A stretch of DNA of 64,000 nucleotides from Erythrophleum ivorense (GCA_026724425.1 JAIUCV010000008.1:25931470-25995469); one strand, 5' to 3'. Positions 24,053 through 37,597 are shown, counted from the stretch's first letter. Numbers and translations are program-made. Notes: generated from the letters alone by a model not told the origin.

Positions 24053-27000
24053 GTTTTAGATTATGAGAAAGAGAAATATGGAAAGAAATTCCAAGAAAAA
24101 CTAATAGAAATCAAGTTAGGAAAGTGTGGTGTTCTTTAGGGTTTTATGAAATCTGATTTTGTGTGTGTGTTTCCTTGGCTATTTAAATGCTTCCTTGAGC
24201 TCCTAAGACTCTTAGAAACCTCCCCAAGTGGCTCTCCTGTCAACAAAAAACCAAGAACTCCAAGAAGCCCTATTAGGGTGCATGTCTCGGCCAAGCATGA
24301 ACAATAGAGCTAGAAAGTGTTTTAATTTATTCTAACCCTGGTTTGGGACTTTATATGATGTTAGAAGATGGGAAGAACTATTGAGAAAAATTTAGGAGCT
24401 ATAGATTGGGGGATGGGACAATGGTGTCCACAATGGTACTTCGTGAAGTAACTTGATTCTAAGCTTGTGTAAATGATTGTGTGAGGGCTCCAAGGACTTT
24501 GAATGAGGCCAAGAGGCCTAGAAATGGAAAGAGATGGGAGCCTAGAACTTAAATTGTGAAGGTTGCTTCAATAGGCTATTTATGGAACCATTAGGCCACT
24601 TATGAAATCAAATGTATATTTAAGAGTGAATTTAGTGTCTTGACTTACTTTAAGTGTATGATTGTGTGTTGTTTATAGTACTTAGGTCAAGAGAACCCTA
24701 CTCCACCTAGGTGCTCTTGTGTAACTGAGAAAGGGAAGGAACAAACCAAGTAAAGCTTGCATCAAGTTAAAGGTAGCTCTCCACCTCATTCTCCTTGCAT
24801 TCTTGTGCATGTGTATGTCCTTGTGTGTATGTATGTGTTTATGTGAATTGAGAACATGCCACATGATGTTTTGAGTTTACATTGGTACCAATGTGTGTTC
24901 TTGAATGGCTTTGCTTGTAAAAATTACTCACAAGGGTGAGGTGATACTAAAAGTCCCTTAATGTGGGTGAAGAGATGCCAAAAGTCTCATGGCTCATGAC
25001 TAGACCAAAAGTCTCTTGGATGGGTGAGGCCAAGTCAAAAGTTCCTAGGCCAAGGGTGAGGCATATCCAAAAGTCCTATAAATGGGGTGAGGCAACACTG
25101 AAAGTCCCTAGAGCTCTTTGATAACATGATTGTGAAATTGTGGCATGAAAATCTTGAAAATGTGCATTCATAATCCAAGTAGCTTGTTTACTTGTACACT
25201 TGATGTATGTATGCCTTGAATATGTGTGTGAATGAGTGTGTAAACTATTGAGATTCTAGGAATCTTACTCCCCTTCCCTCTTGAAATGTCTAGGTGGTAC
25301 CCAAAAACCAAGGAATGCAAGCCAAGAACCTTGAAAAGTTGTAATTTGTCTATTATGTAATCTTACTTGTAGTTGAATGTCAAAGTGAGTTTGTACATGT
25401 AATTGTTGAGATGTAAGACCATGGGTAATTGTAAAATGATGTATGGATATTGTATATACTTTATATGGTACTAAATTAATGGAATTATGAAACTTGCCTC
25501 TTGTATGGTTTATGTTTAACTATGCATTAATGGATGTGGGATAGCCAAATTGAGATACATGATGTTTAGGACCACTTGGGCAGTTCATACAAGTTATATT
25601 CATGCTTTTAAACTTGCCCAAGAGGTGTCAAATCCAAAAGGAAGCCATTTGGATCAAAGTGATGCCTTATGAGAAGCAAAAGTGACCATATTGGTGGGCT
25701 ATATCACTTTTTGTCCAAATGAGCTCTCCTTGATATGAAATTTGGCATGCATCTAGAGCTTGTTAAGATCTTTTTGGGAAGTTAAAGTATGAAATATTTG
25801 GAGGTCTATAAAATTTTTGGTGAATTTTTTAAGTTGGAAAATAGTTAGTGTTCATATAGCCCGAAATGAAACTCTATCACTCATAGGCCAAACGATGTCC
25901 AATTTCTATGAAATTTTACAAGGAATAAATAGACCTTCCCAGTGACTTGTGAAAATTGAAAGAACCCCATTTAGGTGTCTAGAGAGAAAGATATGAATTT
26001 TTGAAGTTGTTGTTCTGTTCCAGGCACACCTCCAAACCCTTGTTACTATTTGATTAATTTTTAGGGTCTGAGTGCTCTTGGATTGGTCAGAAACTATTTT
26101 TTTCCTCTAATTAACATATTTATCTTTCCAAATTGATACAAATTACATGGATTGGATTTTTTTAGAATTAATTATGAATTTCTAAAGTTCATATCAATAA
26201 GTTGTATCAGATTCCTAGACAGCTCAACCTCGCTGCCTTTTCTATTATCAAATGTGGTCCAAATGCTACATTCATGGCTTGAATTTATTGTTCGTGTAAA
26301 GTTAACACCTAGAGCTTTTCAGAAAGCTATGGTATGACATATTTTGATTTTTTTACATTTAGTTATGATTTTTCAAAGTTTCCCTTGAAATCTGCCACTG
26401 TACAACCATGAAGAATGAAGGAAATTTCAGGATTTTTAACTTGAAAATCATGGATTTCTTGGTATTTTAAGTTGATTATGATTTGTTCCAATGATAAATG
26501 ACTAGATAATGTTATTGGATAATCCACAGGGCCTACGTAACATGAATTGAAAAATTTTACCTCAGCATAATGTGATAAAATGCATGAAAATGTGGCTTTT
26601 TCTTAATAGTTCCCTATGAACATGCATGAAATTGTCTTGAATGGAAGGATATAATGAGAGGAAATATAAGGTATGACATTAAACCTGAGCCACCCCTATA
26701 TACATAAGAACCTTCTCCCATGTGATAATCATGTTCTGGTCCCTTGTGAATCTATATGTGTATATGATTCATGGAGTGGGTCTGCGTATGAATATGCGTA
26801 CGAATGAAAATGCCATGTAAGAGTGAGATGTTCTGCATGTGAATGGAATGTTATGGCCTTTATTGGATGTGTAAATGCATGCAAGTGGAGTGTGTGTCAA
26901 TCTTGAGCCTCCTGGATGTGAGATTCTACGTGTCTATGTAAGAGAGAGCCTTGTTGCTGTCCATGTGTTTGTGAGTAGCCTTCAAATCCTGTGCATGTAA

Positions 27001-27720
27001 ATATGAAATGAGAGCCTGAGAGAATGCCTTTATGAAGTGGATTTGCTACACTCTTCCATGTGAGAGCTTGTGCTTGTGCATGTTCCTTTCACAAACTCAA
27101 GCCTACCTCTTCCCACGTGTGTATGTATTAATGGCCAACTATGCATGTCATGTGTGTGAATCAGATAAGGAAAAAGGCTATGCATTAATGTGACTTGGTG
27201 AGCTCGAGCCTCCTTGTGTGTTTCTTTGTGTGAGTGAATGAAGTGAGCTAGACTTGTGAGTGTGCATCACATGGAAGAGCCCTTGTACATCTAAGTAACT
27301 AAGTGTAATTTGGTTGTGATTTGATGCCCCCTCCATATGTGCTTCTTCCATGTATTTTCGCATGATTCATGTGAGCCTGAGAGAGAGACATATATGAATT
27401 TGCACCTTGTATGAATTATCTGCCACATCACCCCCCATGTTTCATTTATATTTTCTAAAATTTCATTAAAAATGTGGACAATTATTCCAAACTTGGCATT
27501 GCACATATGAAGCTTCCATCCTCAAATTTTGGCCCTTTGATTCAATCATGTGGCTCTCAATTCTCCTCCAATTAATCTCCATCATTTAATTTCTATTTAC
27601 CCATTAAAATATGCAAAAATAATAAAAAAAATATTGAGCTGAAAAATTTACAAAATTATTTAAATGAATTTATGCATTAAAAAATCAAGAATTTTGCAAA
27701 TTAATTCATAGAGTATAACA

Positions 27721-30236
27721 AATAGCCAATCAAATCAAATCTCATCTAGTTGATTGCAATAAGCCATAATTCATCATCAAAATGTCCAAATTAAGGGAAA
27801 TAAAATATAAAAAAATTATATTTATCAATGAGTTTTCTTTACTATATTTGACCATCTTCTTTATGTTATGGTTGTTATAGTGATTATGAATTTGCCATTT
27901 TTTGATAAGTTAAAACTTTTGAAACGTTTGAACTTATAGATGCATGAAATTTAAAGTTTTTGTTAAATTTGACATTGAGTTTGGTACTGTGGCATTAGGT
28001 CAATATTGCTAATTAAATTGAAAGTGTCATGTAGTGATATTATTTGAGCAACATTGCTAATTCTTTATCTTTTGGATAGGTATATAATTTATATATTCTC
28101 AATCCTAAGTTTAAAAGGTCTAAGTTTATGTTACTTGAATTTAAATTTGTAAAATTGTTGTTCATGTCCCATTTGCAACAATGGTTATAAATGATTTTTT
28201 GAAATACATATGATAAAGTATATTGTTTATTTGATCATATGTAAAGTTTTCTAGTATGGAAATTTTTTTTTTTGCAAATTGTTACAGATGTTTATTACCA
28301 AAGTAATTCATATATCAAAATTTTTACAAATTTGCTTAGTTCCCTTTGTTGATAAGAAATAAAACATAGTGTCATTTCTCTTAGTTTATGAATTTTATTT
28401 CACAAAATTGTTGTGAGTTTTATCATTAAAGTGATTCACCCATCAAAATTCACAAAATTAGTTAATTCCCTTATTGATAAAATATTTGAATTAATGTATG
28501 TAATTACTTACCTAAAGAAGGTTATTATATGCATTAATTCTAGTATTGCATAAGGTATATTAGTGAAAGTGCATGGTCAAGAGAGTTTATCTTACTGAAG
28601 AGGATGAATTTTTTCAAGATTTTATATTCTTTTTTTATCAATTGAAATATATGGTTTAAAGGTTTTATTTGTCCAAAAGGTATAAATTTATTTAATATTG
28701 TATATTCTTTTATATTTTGGTTAGCTTAGGGCCAATAACATATTATATTTTTTGTATAAAAGGGAGTTTATCATGATGAGCTTGGTACTCCTTAAGGATA
28801 ACTTGTTCAAGTTTTAAGCTATTTTGAAATTGCCCATTTTGTTAATCTTGCTACACTTTTTGGTTAGGTCAATCTTTCGTATTTAGGTCAATCTTTCTTC
28901 TAAATATGAACAACAATAATGCTACAATAGAGTTTTGATTGGTTCCAATCATTACATAGAAGCAAAACATAAATACACTTAGATTTTGTGTATGCAAAAG
29001 AAAAATTATGTCTTGTTTCTAGGTGAGACATGATAAGAGATAAATAGAATGAATCTTGTATAAATGCACTTCTATCCATGTTTAAGAATCTTTTGATGTT
29101 CTAGATTTAATACATCATGCATGACAAAATATTTGTCTATGGGAGAATTTTTATTGATAGCAGATGCAAAAAGCATGAGAATAGAATTGTTTACATAATT
29201 TTGAATTCTAAAATAAGGTTTATCTGGTCATATTTCTTATGTTACAGCTTTCAAAGTCATGTGAGAATAAATTATGATTGAATTTGTTATAATTCCCTTA
29301 TGTATCTAGTGAAAGAATAAAGGGTATATTTGTAAAATGATAATTAAGCAAAATTTTATGGTATTTTGTGATAAGTGTCTTGAATGTTTTAATTTACAAA
29401 CAAGACCATGCAATATATAAAGAATTGCACTTTATCTAAAGAATTTAATATGAAGTGTGTTCAATTCTCAATAGTTAATATTCTTTTAATGTTGAGAATT
29501 ATGTGGCCTTGAAATATATGACTAATAAGAAATCTTTATTGTTATGGCTAAGAAAAGTTCGGGTCACATTTAAGAAAGAGTTGAAATGAGTTATATATAT
29601 ATATATATATATATATATCTTTCATTTTCTTGATTCTTAGGGATATGAAAACATGTGTTAACTATTTTATGGAAAATTAACCAAATTAAAAAAAAAGAAA
29701 TATGGAACTCATATAAGAACTTTTTAAAAATAATGATACAAATATTAGTGAGCCTTATTCATATATTTTGTTGCAAAAAATATTTTATAAATTTTATTGA
29801 TGATTCTTTTTATTATTATGACTATGCTTTCTAAGTTAGAGAATAATGTTATGCTTATTAACATGGTTAAACTTTATCATATTAAAGTTGAGAAATAATT
29901 AAAAACTTTTCACATTAATGAGCCATTTATATAATTTTTGGACACTTTTGTGATTAGTGGTGACATTATTTGGTTAGATGTTCACTTTTGAATTATTGTT
30001 TGCCATTTGATATATGGAGATAAATATGTTGTTTTGTGGCAATTCAATTTCATGCAAGCCTCTTTTAAGTGGCTACAAATTCATTATAACATTTTAAGGA
30101 TTTGGGTCAAGTTGTGGTGTCATGTCTATCAGTTTAATTCTTCCATAAATCCTACAAAGGAAGATCTCCCAATGTTCCAGGCTTCTTGAACTCATCAATT
30201 AAGGAGAAGTAGGTTTGTGTGAAGTACTCACACTTG
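27721..30236. other. AT-rich stretch with no supported gene
   Basis: Very AT-rich with short random ORFs only. It contains a TA dinucleotide run at 29592-29618. The downstream polypurine tract suggests that it may include a badly decayed copia internal region, but I recognise no protein motif. Confidence 0.45.
29592..29618. repeat. (TA)n microsatellite
   Basis: About 13 uninterrupted TA units, seen directly. Confidence 0.9.
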
Positions 30237-31900
30237 AAAAGGAGATTGTTGGGATTCAAGTGTAAGTAGAGTCTCATATTAAGAGTGAATCTATCCTATG
30301 TTGAGAAATTTTTGAAATAATATTTGACTAAAACTTGACCTGTAAAAACCTTTAATATAAAGGACATTAAACTTGTTAAATACTTTGTTAGCTTTGGCTA
30401 TAAAATAATCCAAATACGAATTTTTGTATATGATGGTTGGAGTTGTCAAATTAACACTCATAATTGGTTTATATATAGAGTGTTGTTTTGATGAAGCTAT
30501 ATATGTTTAGCTTTATAGTTGAAATCTAAAAGATTTTTGTATGATTATATTAGTAATACTTTGTTACTGAGTATATGTTACTCTCATAAATATTTGTGGT
30601 AGAGAAATGATATTATTGAATTTTAAAATCATGTTGAATTATTTTCATGAGAAAAAATGTTTTCAACTCCATTGATTTACCACTAGAATAATTTTAGCTC
30701 ATATTTGCAAGATGGTTATGCCTCTTGATATGTTGAGTTTGCGAGAGTTTTGGAAAAAAAAATTTATAACTTTACTAACTAAAGGCTAATCCCCTAACTA
30801 AAGGTTTAAGACCTGCACATTTTAAAAAAGATTATGAGAATATGAATTTCTTTGGGTCTTTTGATTTCTTGAGTTAGTGAAAATTAAATACATTTTGCAT
30901 TTACATGATGATTCCATGGATATCATTAACGTTTTGTTACATCTAATTAATGTATTATGTTGTTGCATCTACTTGATGTGCTTTATTGATGATCATCATT
31001 ACATTGTTATTTAAATTATGCAAAGTTGGATACAATGTGATATCTTGAGACATAATGCCTGTCTTAAAAATGATAGTTGTATTTAATATGGTATGTCTCT
31101 ATTAACACTATATATTACTTTTCAAATAACGTTGTTTGAGACATAAAATTTATTTTAAGCTAAATAATTTATTCTACAATTTAAGTATATGGATATTAAA
31201 AAATCATATAAAGGACTGATAATAAATAGTATATTGTTATTGACTTTAAGAGTTATTTCTAACTATACTTTTAGACTTATAATTCATGTCAATATGATTG
31301 TTAATAGTGTAGCTATAGATTGATCTTATGTCAATAAAAAAGCATAATGATTGCCATTAATCCCATATTGACAATTATATTGGATCAAATTATATATGTT
31401 GTACTATTTCAAGACCTTTTGTTTAAAATAAAAGTGCATACATAAAGTTTTATTATTTTGTCAATCAAATAGTTGTTTTACAACATAAAATTAATTTTAT
31501 TTAAAGCACAATTAACTTGACCTAGGTGGGAGAATATTATTATTATTTTAAATATGGACTCGACTCACATTAATTGGTTTATTTTGTTTTCTAAAATTAC
31601 AAGTTAATAAATGGTCAATTGAGATGTATTGATAGGCCTAGTTTTTTAAATGATCATATAGTAATTGGGTTATAGCATACATTATAATAAAAATTTTGGT
31701 TAGTGGTTTAAAGTGTACACTATTAGATTTTACGAAAGTCTATAATAAGAAGGGCCATGAAAACATTATATTAAAAAATGGCTAGCTCCTATCTCTAATG
31801 TATGCTTGTTCTATTAAAAGCCATTATCTAGCTTAGAGGTCTCAAAGAAAAAGACCGAGCCTAAGCACACTGGTTTGTAAGATCAATCATATTTTGGTGC
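30237..31900 (+). mobile_element. Copia-like polypurine tract and decayed 3' LTR
   Basis: AAAAGGAGAT at 30237-30246 is followed by TGTTGGGATTCAAGTG at 30247, a polypurine tract and LTR start typical of plant Ty1/copia elements. CAAGGTTTTAATGAGG near 31900 is another phrase common at copia 3' ends. A second tract-like GGTGGGAGA lies near 31533, so two decayed elements may overlap. The far end of the LTR is not defined. Confidence 0.4.
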
Positions 31901-33040
31901 AAGGTTTTAATGAGGATTTTCCTATTCATCTTACTTATTTTAATGAATTATTCTAATTATCATATGTGTGATATGAATTCTCTTATTATAATATGAAATT
32001 AATATTATAATCACATCACTAAACTACATAAAATATTCATTTTTTAATTTTTTTTATTGAAAAACATAACAAAACCTAAGAATTACACCTAATTTTTATT
32101 TTAATACAGTTTGCAATCATTTCAATTCAGAGCTATCTTTTTTCTTTTTCTTGATAATAAGGTTATGTATTATTTTCAATAAATATACAATTTAATTTTT
32201 GAAAAATATATCTCTAATGTTTTAATCCTAAATTTATTTTTCTGTGACTTAATTTCTTAAAAAATTTGTGACTCACTACTTATCTTTTTATCAATGCTTG
32301 TATCTATTTCTTCTTAAGGATAGAAGCAACTTCAATAGTTTCCATTGGATAGTAATAACAAAGAAGTCTCCACAAGGGTTCAATTCCAATTGAAACAGAT
32401 GGTTTTTTAGATCAAGTTAGAGTGGAGAGATATTTTAGGGATAGAAAATGTCAACAGGACATAAAGAAATTTGTGCCACATCATCTTAAGGGCGTATATC
32501 AAAGTTAGTATGATTGAGATTAGTGTTTAGCAAATCATCAACTTTAAATGACTACATTATACAAATGAATAAATTAAAGATTAAAATGTTAGAATACATA
32601 TGTTTGTAGGGTATATTATAAATTTAGTCTATTATTTTTTCTATGACCTTTCATACATTTGCAAGTTGTAATCCCTTATAAATTAGTTGTTATATTTAAG
32701 ACATAATTGAAGACAATGTATGGTATTTTAAATAATTATTCAAAGATGATATTTTTGAAGAGTAGTGTTTGACAATTTCAAAGATTCATTTGTTGTTTGA
32801 ATTATACTAATTAATTGTTATTTTAGACATTTTTATTTTAATTTTAAATAAGTAACGTTCATGTAAATATATCTTGTATAAAACTTAAATCTCATATAAG
32901 ACTATCCTAGGTTGGTTATTGTTGATGAGTAAGTTCTACAATTGGTTACTAAGTTACTTTGCCACTAGGTATTCTTTTCTCCCCCTTTGCTTTCTTGGTA
33001 ACATAGAATATTGTGCACTAAATCTTTTTTAGTTAACGAA
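31901..33040. other. AT-rich stretch without recognisable features
   Basis: No ORF, repeat structure or RNA gene that I can support. Confidence 0.4.
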
Positions 33041-33049
33041 GACTTGTTA

Positions 33050-33480
33050 GAAAACTTCCTTGAGGGTATCTTAAGTTTTAGTTAACTATGTTATGTTTCA
33101 AATAATTAAACATTTTAAGTCTAAGTGAACTAAAACTGGTTTCTATTGATTAGATCTTAACTTTTAGGTCTTAGGTAATTTAGTCCACTTTTAATCAACT
33201 AAGTTATAATTCTGCTTCACTAAATTTTAGGAGTTAGGCAATTGACCTCAACTTTAGTCGACTAAAACCTATCTCTGTTTCACTAGATTTTAGGTTTTAG
33301 TCGATTGAAACTTAAATTAGTAAACTAAATCTTGTCTCCCTAAGTTCTAATCAACTTACCCTAATCTTAGTTAATTGAATCCTACCTTTACTTTACTGAG
33401 TCTTAAGATTCAATTAACTAAATATTGATCTAGCTAACTGAAACTTGAAAACTTTCATGCAGAACTTTGTATCAACTAAA
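33050..33480. repeat. Degenerate array of TTAGTCGACTAA dyad motifs
   Basis: About a dozen variants of a self-complementary TTTAGTYRACTAAA motif occur every 30-50 bp, on either strand because the motif is a dyad. One copy at 33253-33266 is a perfect 14-bp palindrome, TTTAGTCGACTAAA. Similar text is known in plant LTRs, so this may be part of an old LTR. Confidence 0.5.
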
Positions 33481-33519
33481 ATTTTTGATTGAGTATCTTA
33501 TTAGACAATTTATGGAGAA

Positions 33520-34800
33520 TTTACCACTCACAACTATCTATATTGCAACATTGTAGTTACAACATGGCTAAATACTGAAAGTAACCAAAAAATATTTACA
33601 TCAAACTTCATTACAACCTCATATGCTAATACATACACTAAATTTACTATCTATTCTATTCGTTGCTTGCCTTTATTCAACTTTGCATCTTTTTCCTAAA
33701 AGATGATTTGTTAGAAAAATACAAAAGTGAGACATATATCTTAGTAGCTAAGACAATATCTCAAATTCATTTTCCAACCATAAAACATTAACATCATAAC
33801 ATATAATTCCATTACAAAGTATTGTACATCATGCTATCTTGTATTTGCTATGTAAAAGGGATGTACATATAAAAATTGGCATCTTCCCAATGCAACACCA
33901 TTTGCAATGGAGATTTCATAACTCTTCCATAACATAGTGCATCCCATTACAATCCCACACGTACAATGAGTATCATCATTATCTTAGTTATTGGCCAACA
34001 ACTCTTAGAAAAAGGACATTTCCCCAACTTTCCAAAAACACCTATGATCCTATATCACCTTCATTGGAAGGCTAGAAAACATAATATCTCCTCCTTTGGA
34101 AGGCTAAAACACATATGGTTTCATATCCACAAAGAGCAATTCATACCTTATTATCACATAACATTTCATAAAATAGGCATAAACCAATGGATAGCCATTC
34201 ATCATTCAATATGGAAAATGCTAGCTCCCTTGATAAATTTGAATCTCACAAAGAAACTTCAATTCTTTTAGAAAATTCCAATTTGAAATGAGAACTTCCT
34301 AGCTTACATATTACAAATACAAACAAACAACATAAAGGATGAAGATTTTACCTTGTGTAAGCAAATTGGAACTCTTTCTATCTAGCTCTTCTACGACATC
34401 TCTTCACTCTCTGTTAACATGTATTCAGCCAAATTGAAGGATGAAAGAAAAAGATGAAGTATAGGGTGATTTAGTGGAGCAAGCATGAGGTGGCATGGTA
34501 TAGCATTCTTTAATCCATCAAGTTGCGTTGTCATGCTAATGAGACAATCAAGTGGGTTTTAATTGCAAGCATTAGGTGTCATGGAACTTAAACCAAATGA
34601 ATCCCTTTCATTGATCAAACATGTAATGCAAATTAAACTAGTGAGATCTTGCTTCATAAGTCCGTAGGTGGAGTGGATAGCATGAGGTGGCAAGGCTTTA
34701 CTTTGTTTATTCATCCATTAGTTTTGTCATGCTTAAGAAATGGAGTGAGTTTTTAAGGAAGCATAAGGTGGCTTCTTTTTGAATTAGCATGCCTCACAAT
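33520..34800 (-). mobile_element. Old LTR-like remnant related to families B and E
   Basis: The minus strand has CTTAGCTACTAAGATATATGTCTCAC-type text near 33730, matching the CTTAGTTACTGAGATTCGTATC block of B1 near 7172, and CAAGGTAAAAT at 34348-34355, matching the donor-like signal of the other LTRs. Imperfect repeats of GCATGAGGTGGCA appear near 34478, 34680 and 34758. Boundaries are unknown. Confidence 0.35.
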
Positions 34801-35332
34801 TTAATTGATGAAGACTTGCTTCTCGGTTCGGCTAGTGGAGGAATTCTGAAGCATGACGCGACACTTGTTACCAACTCATTTTGTAATTGTCTATTAGTTC
34901 CTACCCTTGCAAAGATCGATGAAGCAAGATTATAGGAAGTTGTATGTTTATGTTTCATGCTTTTGAGTGTTTGATCACACTTCATGAAAGTGGGAAGTTA
35001 GCATCCTATAATTCATATACTACATCATAGACATTCTTGATCACAAGAATGGTGTGTGAAATTTTCATAAGGTTGAATTCTTTAATTTATTTAAACTTGC
35101 TAAAATTAATATTCAATAAATAAATAAATCCTATTTCATAATTCCTTCTTTTTTTTCATTTGTAATTTTTCGAATTTACCACGTATCATTCTTTACTAAA
35201 AATAATAGCTAAAATTGATCTTAATATAAATTTTAGGATTTTTATCTATTAATTTTCCTTTTTCTTTGAATTAGGAATTTATTTCCTAATTCATGATTTG
35301 CTAGCGACTTAAACTAAAGAAATTTAATATGC

Positions 35333-35543
35333 TGATGTAGGAAGAAGGTAGGAAGAAAGAAAGAGAGAGAAAAAGTAGAAACACAAAGAGAGAGAGGGGT
35401 AGTAAAGAGAATTGAATCACTTCTTTGATTAACATAATACCATAACAACCTTCTAAATCATTCTCAATTCCTATTTCTAAGCACAGCTACCCAACAGTAA
35501 TAACGGTGATAACTCCTTATCAATCTATATTTATATAACAACA
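35333..35543 (-). mobile_element. 3' LTR of element D, about 211 bp
   Basis: The minus strand begins TGTTGTTATATAAATATAG immediately after the polypurine tract and ends CTTCCTACATCA. A TATA-like sequence lies almost at its start, so U3 is very short. The inner end is firm; the outer end rests on the TG...CA rule. Confidence 0.5.
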
Positions 35544-35556
35544 CCCCCCCAAAGGA
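35544..35556 (-). other. Polypurine tract of element D
   Basis: The minus strand reads TCCTTTGGGGGGG directly before the LTR start TGTTGT. Its position after the chromodomain-like region is as expected for second-strand priming. Confidence 0.55.
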
Positions 35557-35569
35557 TCCTTGCCCCCAA

Positions 35570-35760
35570 GGATTAGGTATAATAAAATTAGGGAATTGTT
35601 TCTGAAACTGATAGAGAGGAACCCATGAGGCTTCTTCATCAAGTAGGCCCTTCCATTAGACTAATACTTCTGTTATTATTCTTCCTCTGCACCTTCCAAC
35701 TCTTTTATTCAAGATTGCTTTCAGTTTTGAGCGTGGGGGGACTTGAGGCCATTCAACTAA
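35570..35760 (-). pseudogene. Chromodomain-like C-terminus of element D polyprotein
   Basis: The minus strand shows a WKGLLDEEASW motif, the core of the degenerate chromodomain that ends many plant Ty3/gypsy integrases, followed by a QFPNF-type tail. A TAA stop interrupts the frame just before the WKG motif (GTC TAA TGG). It lies a short distance before the polypurine tract, as expected. Confidence 0.55.
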
Positions 35761-36900
35761 TGGACATCGTTGCTTAACTGCAGGATCTGGACACAATTTC
35801 AGTAGTGATATATGGAAGATAGGGTGGATTATGGATTATTTGGGTAGTTCCAACCTGTAGGCCATTGAACCAACCCGTTCTATCACTTTGGAGGGACCAA
35901 AGTATCTAGGTGCTAACTTTTGAGAGCTTTTAGTAGTAGTAGAAATTTTCCTATATGGTTGCAGCTTAAGGAATACCTACTATCCCACCTGAACCTCCTT
36001 ATCAGTCCTCCTTGCATTAACTTTTTGCTTCATTCTGTACGCTACCCTCTGTAGATGATGCTTCAAAACAGCCAACATCTCTTCTCTAGCTGCAAAAGTT
36101 CGATCTACAACCTCAATAGCAGAACTTTTAGGCAAATAGGGAACATGAAGTGGAGGTTTTTGCCCATATAGCAATTCATAAGGTGTAGCTTTTGTGGCAG
36201 TATTAAATGTTGTATTATACCACCACTCAGTTTGCGATAACCACTAACTCCATTCTTTAGGTGATTCCCAACACATACACCTCAAGTAAGTTTCTAGACA
36301 TCTATTCAAAACTTCTAATTGTTCATCTGTTTGTGGGTAATATGTAGAATACAACTTTTGGTCAACTCTTAGTATTCTCAGAAATTCTTTCTAGAAATTG
36401 CTCACAAAAATAGGATTTCTATCACTTCTAATTTCTACTAAAGCACTATGCTATTTATAAACATGATCCATGAATTGTTGAGCAAGTGTAGCTGTGGTAA
36501 AGGGGTGAGAGAGAGCTAAGAAATGGGCATATTTGCTCATTCTATCAATGATTGCCCAAATAGCGTTTTTCCCATTGGATTTAGGAAGGCCCTCAATGAA
36601 ATCCATTGTGATGCTTTCCCAAATCCTACTGCAACAACCTTAGTGTAGCCATTGCCTTATACTTACACCTTGCACACAAGTATCACAATGGCTTATAAAA
36701 TCTGCACATCTTTCATCATCTTCTTCCACCAGAATAGACTTTTTATTCTTTGATAAGTTGCTTGCATTCTAGAATGACCGCCTTATGGACTTGCATGTAA
36801 CCATTCTAGAATCTGTTGTCTTAGTGCAAGGACATTCCTAACTACTAGCTTTCCTTTCTTCCTAAAAAACCTTCCATTTCATGTGTAATGTTTGATACTC
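35761..36900 (-). pseudogene. Integrase of element D, decayed
   Basis: The minus-strand DDE core is recognisable in pieces. There is a MDFIE motif with Asp codon at about 36600-36602, a RSDRNPIF motif with Asp at 36421-36423, and a QLEVLNR motif with Glu at 36313-36315, so all three catalytic positions are still legible. Downstream an open segment (36174-35980) encodes the YGQKPP and LKHHLQRVAYRMK region typical of the integrase C-terminal half. A cysteine/histidine-bearing segment at about 36700-36850 would be the zinc-binding part. Several in-frame stops and frame changes make it non-functional. Confidence 0.6.
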
Positions 36901-37079
36901 CTTCCTTGCTACTATAATTGCAAAACTAATGCCTTCAAGTCCACATCTTCTTCCTAACTTTGCTAAATTTTCTGCAACAAATTTGAGGAAGTTGTATCTA
37001 ATGTCATTTGGAGTATTTGCGGGCCTGAGAGCCTTGAAAGGGCATCAGCAGCTGTATTATCATTCCTTTCTTGTATTGG

Positions 37080-37597
37080 ATCTCGTATTCATATCTCATT
37101 AGTTTAGCAACCTAGTACATTTAGAAAGACATGTTCAATTTCTATCCCAATAAGAACCTCAAGCTTTGTTGGTCTATTCATATGATAAATTTCTTCCTTT
37201 CTAAATATTGGTCCCAATATTGTACTGCAAGCACTACAGCCAATAGTTCCTTCTCATACACTGACAATTGCAGGTTTCGTTTACCCAAAGCTTTGTTGAA
37301 AAACGCAATGGGCTTATTCTTTTACATTAAGATAGCCTTAATACTTGTCCCACATGCATCTATCTCCACAATAAACATCTTATTAAAGTTTGGAAGTGTC
37401 AGTACAAGTGCAGAAACCAAAGTGTCCTTCAATTTCTTGAAGGCTACAGCTGCTTCACTAAACCACTTGAAGCCATTCTTCTTTAGAAGGTTTGTTAGAG
37501 GTTTTGTTAACTCACCATAACCTCTGATAAACTTTCTATAATAGTTAGCAAGCTCAAAAAATGATCTCAGTTGTTTAATAGTGGAGGTTCTGGCCAT
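37080..37597 (-). pseudogene. RNase H region of element D, decayed
   Basis: The minus-strand segment 37597-37322 encodes the connection and start of RNase H: the LRSFFELANYYRKFIRGY motif that follows reverse transcriptase, then FIVEIDACG, where the family usually has ETDASG with the catalytic Asp. The reading continues past a stop near 37322 with an IAFFNKALGKRN motif and a VYEKELLAVVLAVQ motif, typical of Ty3/gypsy RNase H. It overlaps the end of the reverse transcriptase reading (37567) in another frame, showing a frameshift. Confidence 0.65.

Larger units (their letters stand above)
19354..26678 (+). mobile_element. Solo LTR A6 (family A) with TSD TTAAA
   Basis: Pieces 19354-20311 and 24053-26678 (about 3.58 kb) flank nested A3. 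It begins TGTAACAAACG and ends AGGTATGACA. TTAAA at 19349-19353 recurs at 26679-26683. A splice-donor-like CAAGGTAA is at 20192-20199, and the CAAAAGTCCC array is at 24930-25110. Plus orientation follows from the order U3, leader, array, modules. Confidence 0.76.
18118..27720 (-). mobile_element. 5' LTR of Athila/Tat-like element C, split by A6
   Basis: Pieces 18118-19353 and about 26684-27720 join, once A6 and one TSD copy are removed, to about 2.27 kb. The minus strand begins TGTTATACTC at 27720 and ends GTTATCA at 18118 beside the primer-binding site. No coding sequence is seen. The ORFs at 19092-19331 and 27178-27506 are chance openings. The upper boundary is inferred only from the TG...CA rule. 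Confidence 0.5.

Noticed and set aside
33966..34271. 101-codon plus-strand ORF
   Set aside because: No recognisable domain, low-complexity composition, and it lies across an old LTR-like remnant.
37131..37520. 129-codon plus-strand ORF
   Set aside because: Antisense shadow of the RNase H region of element D.
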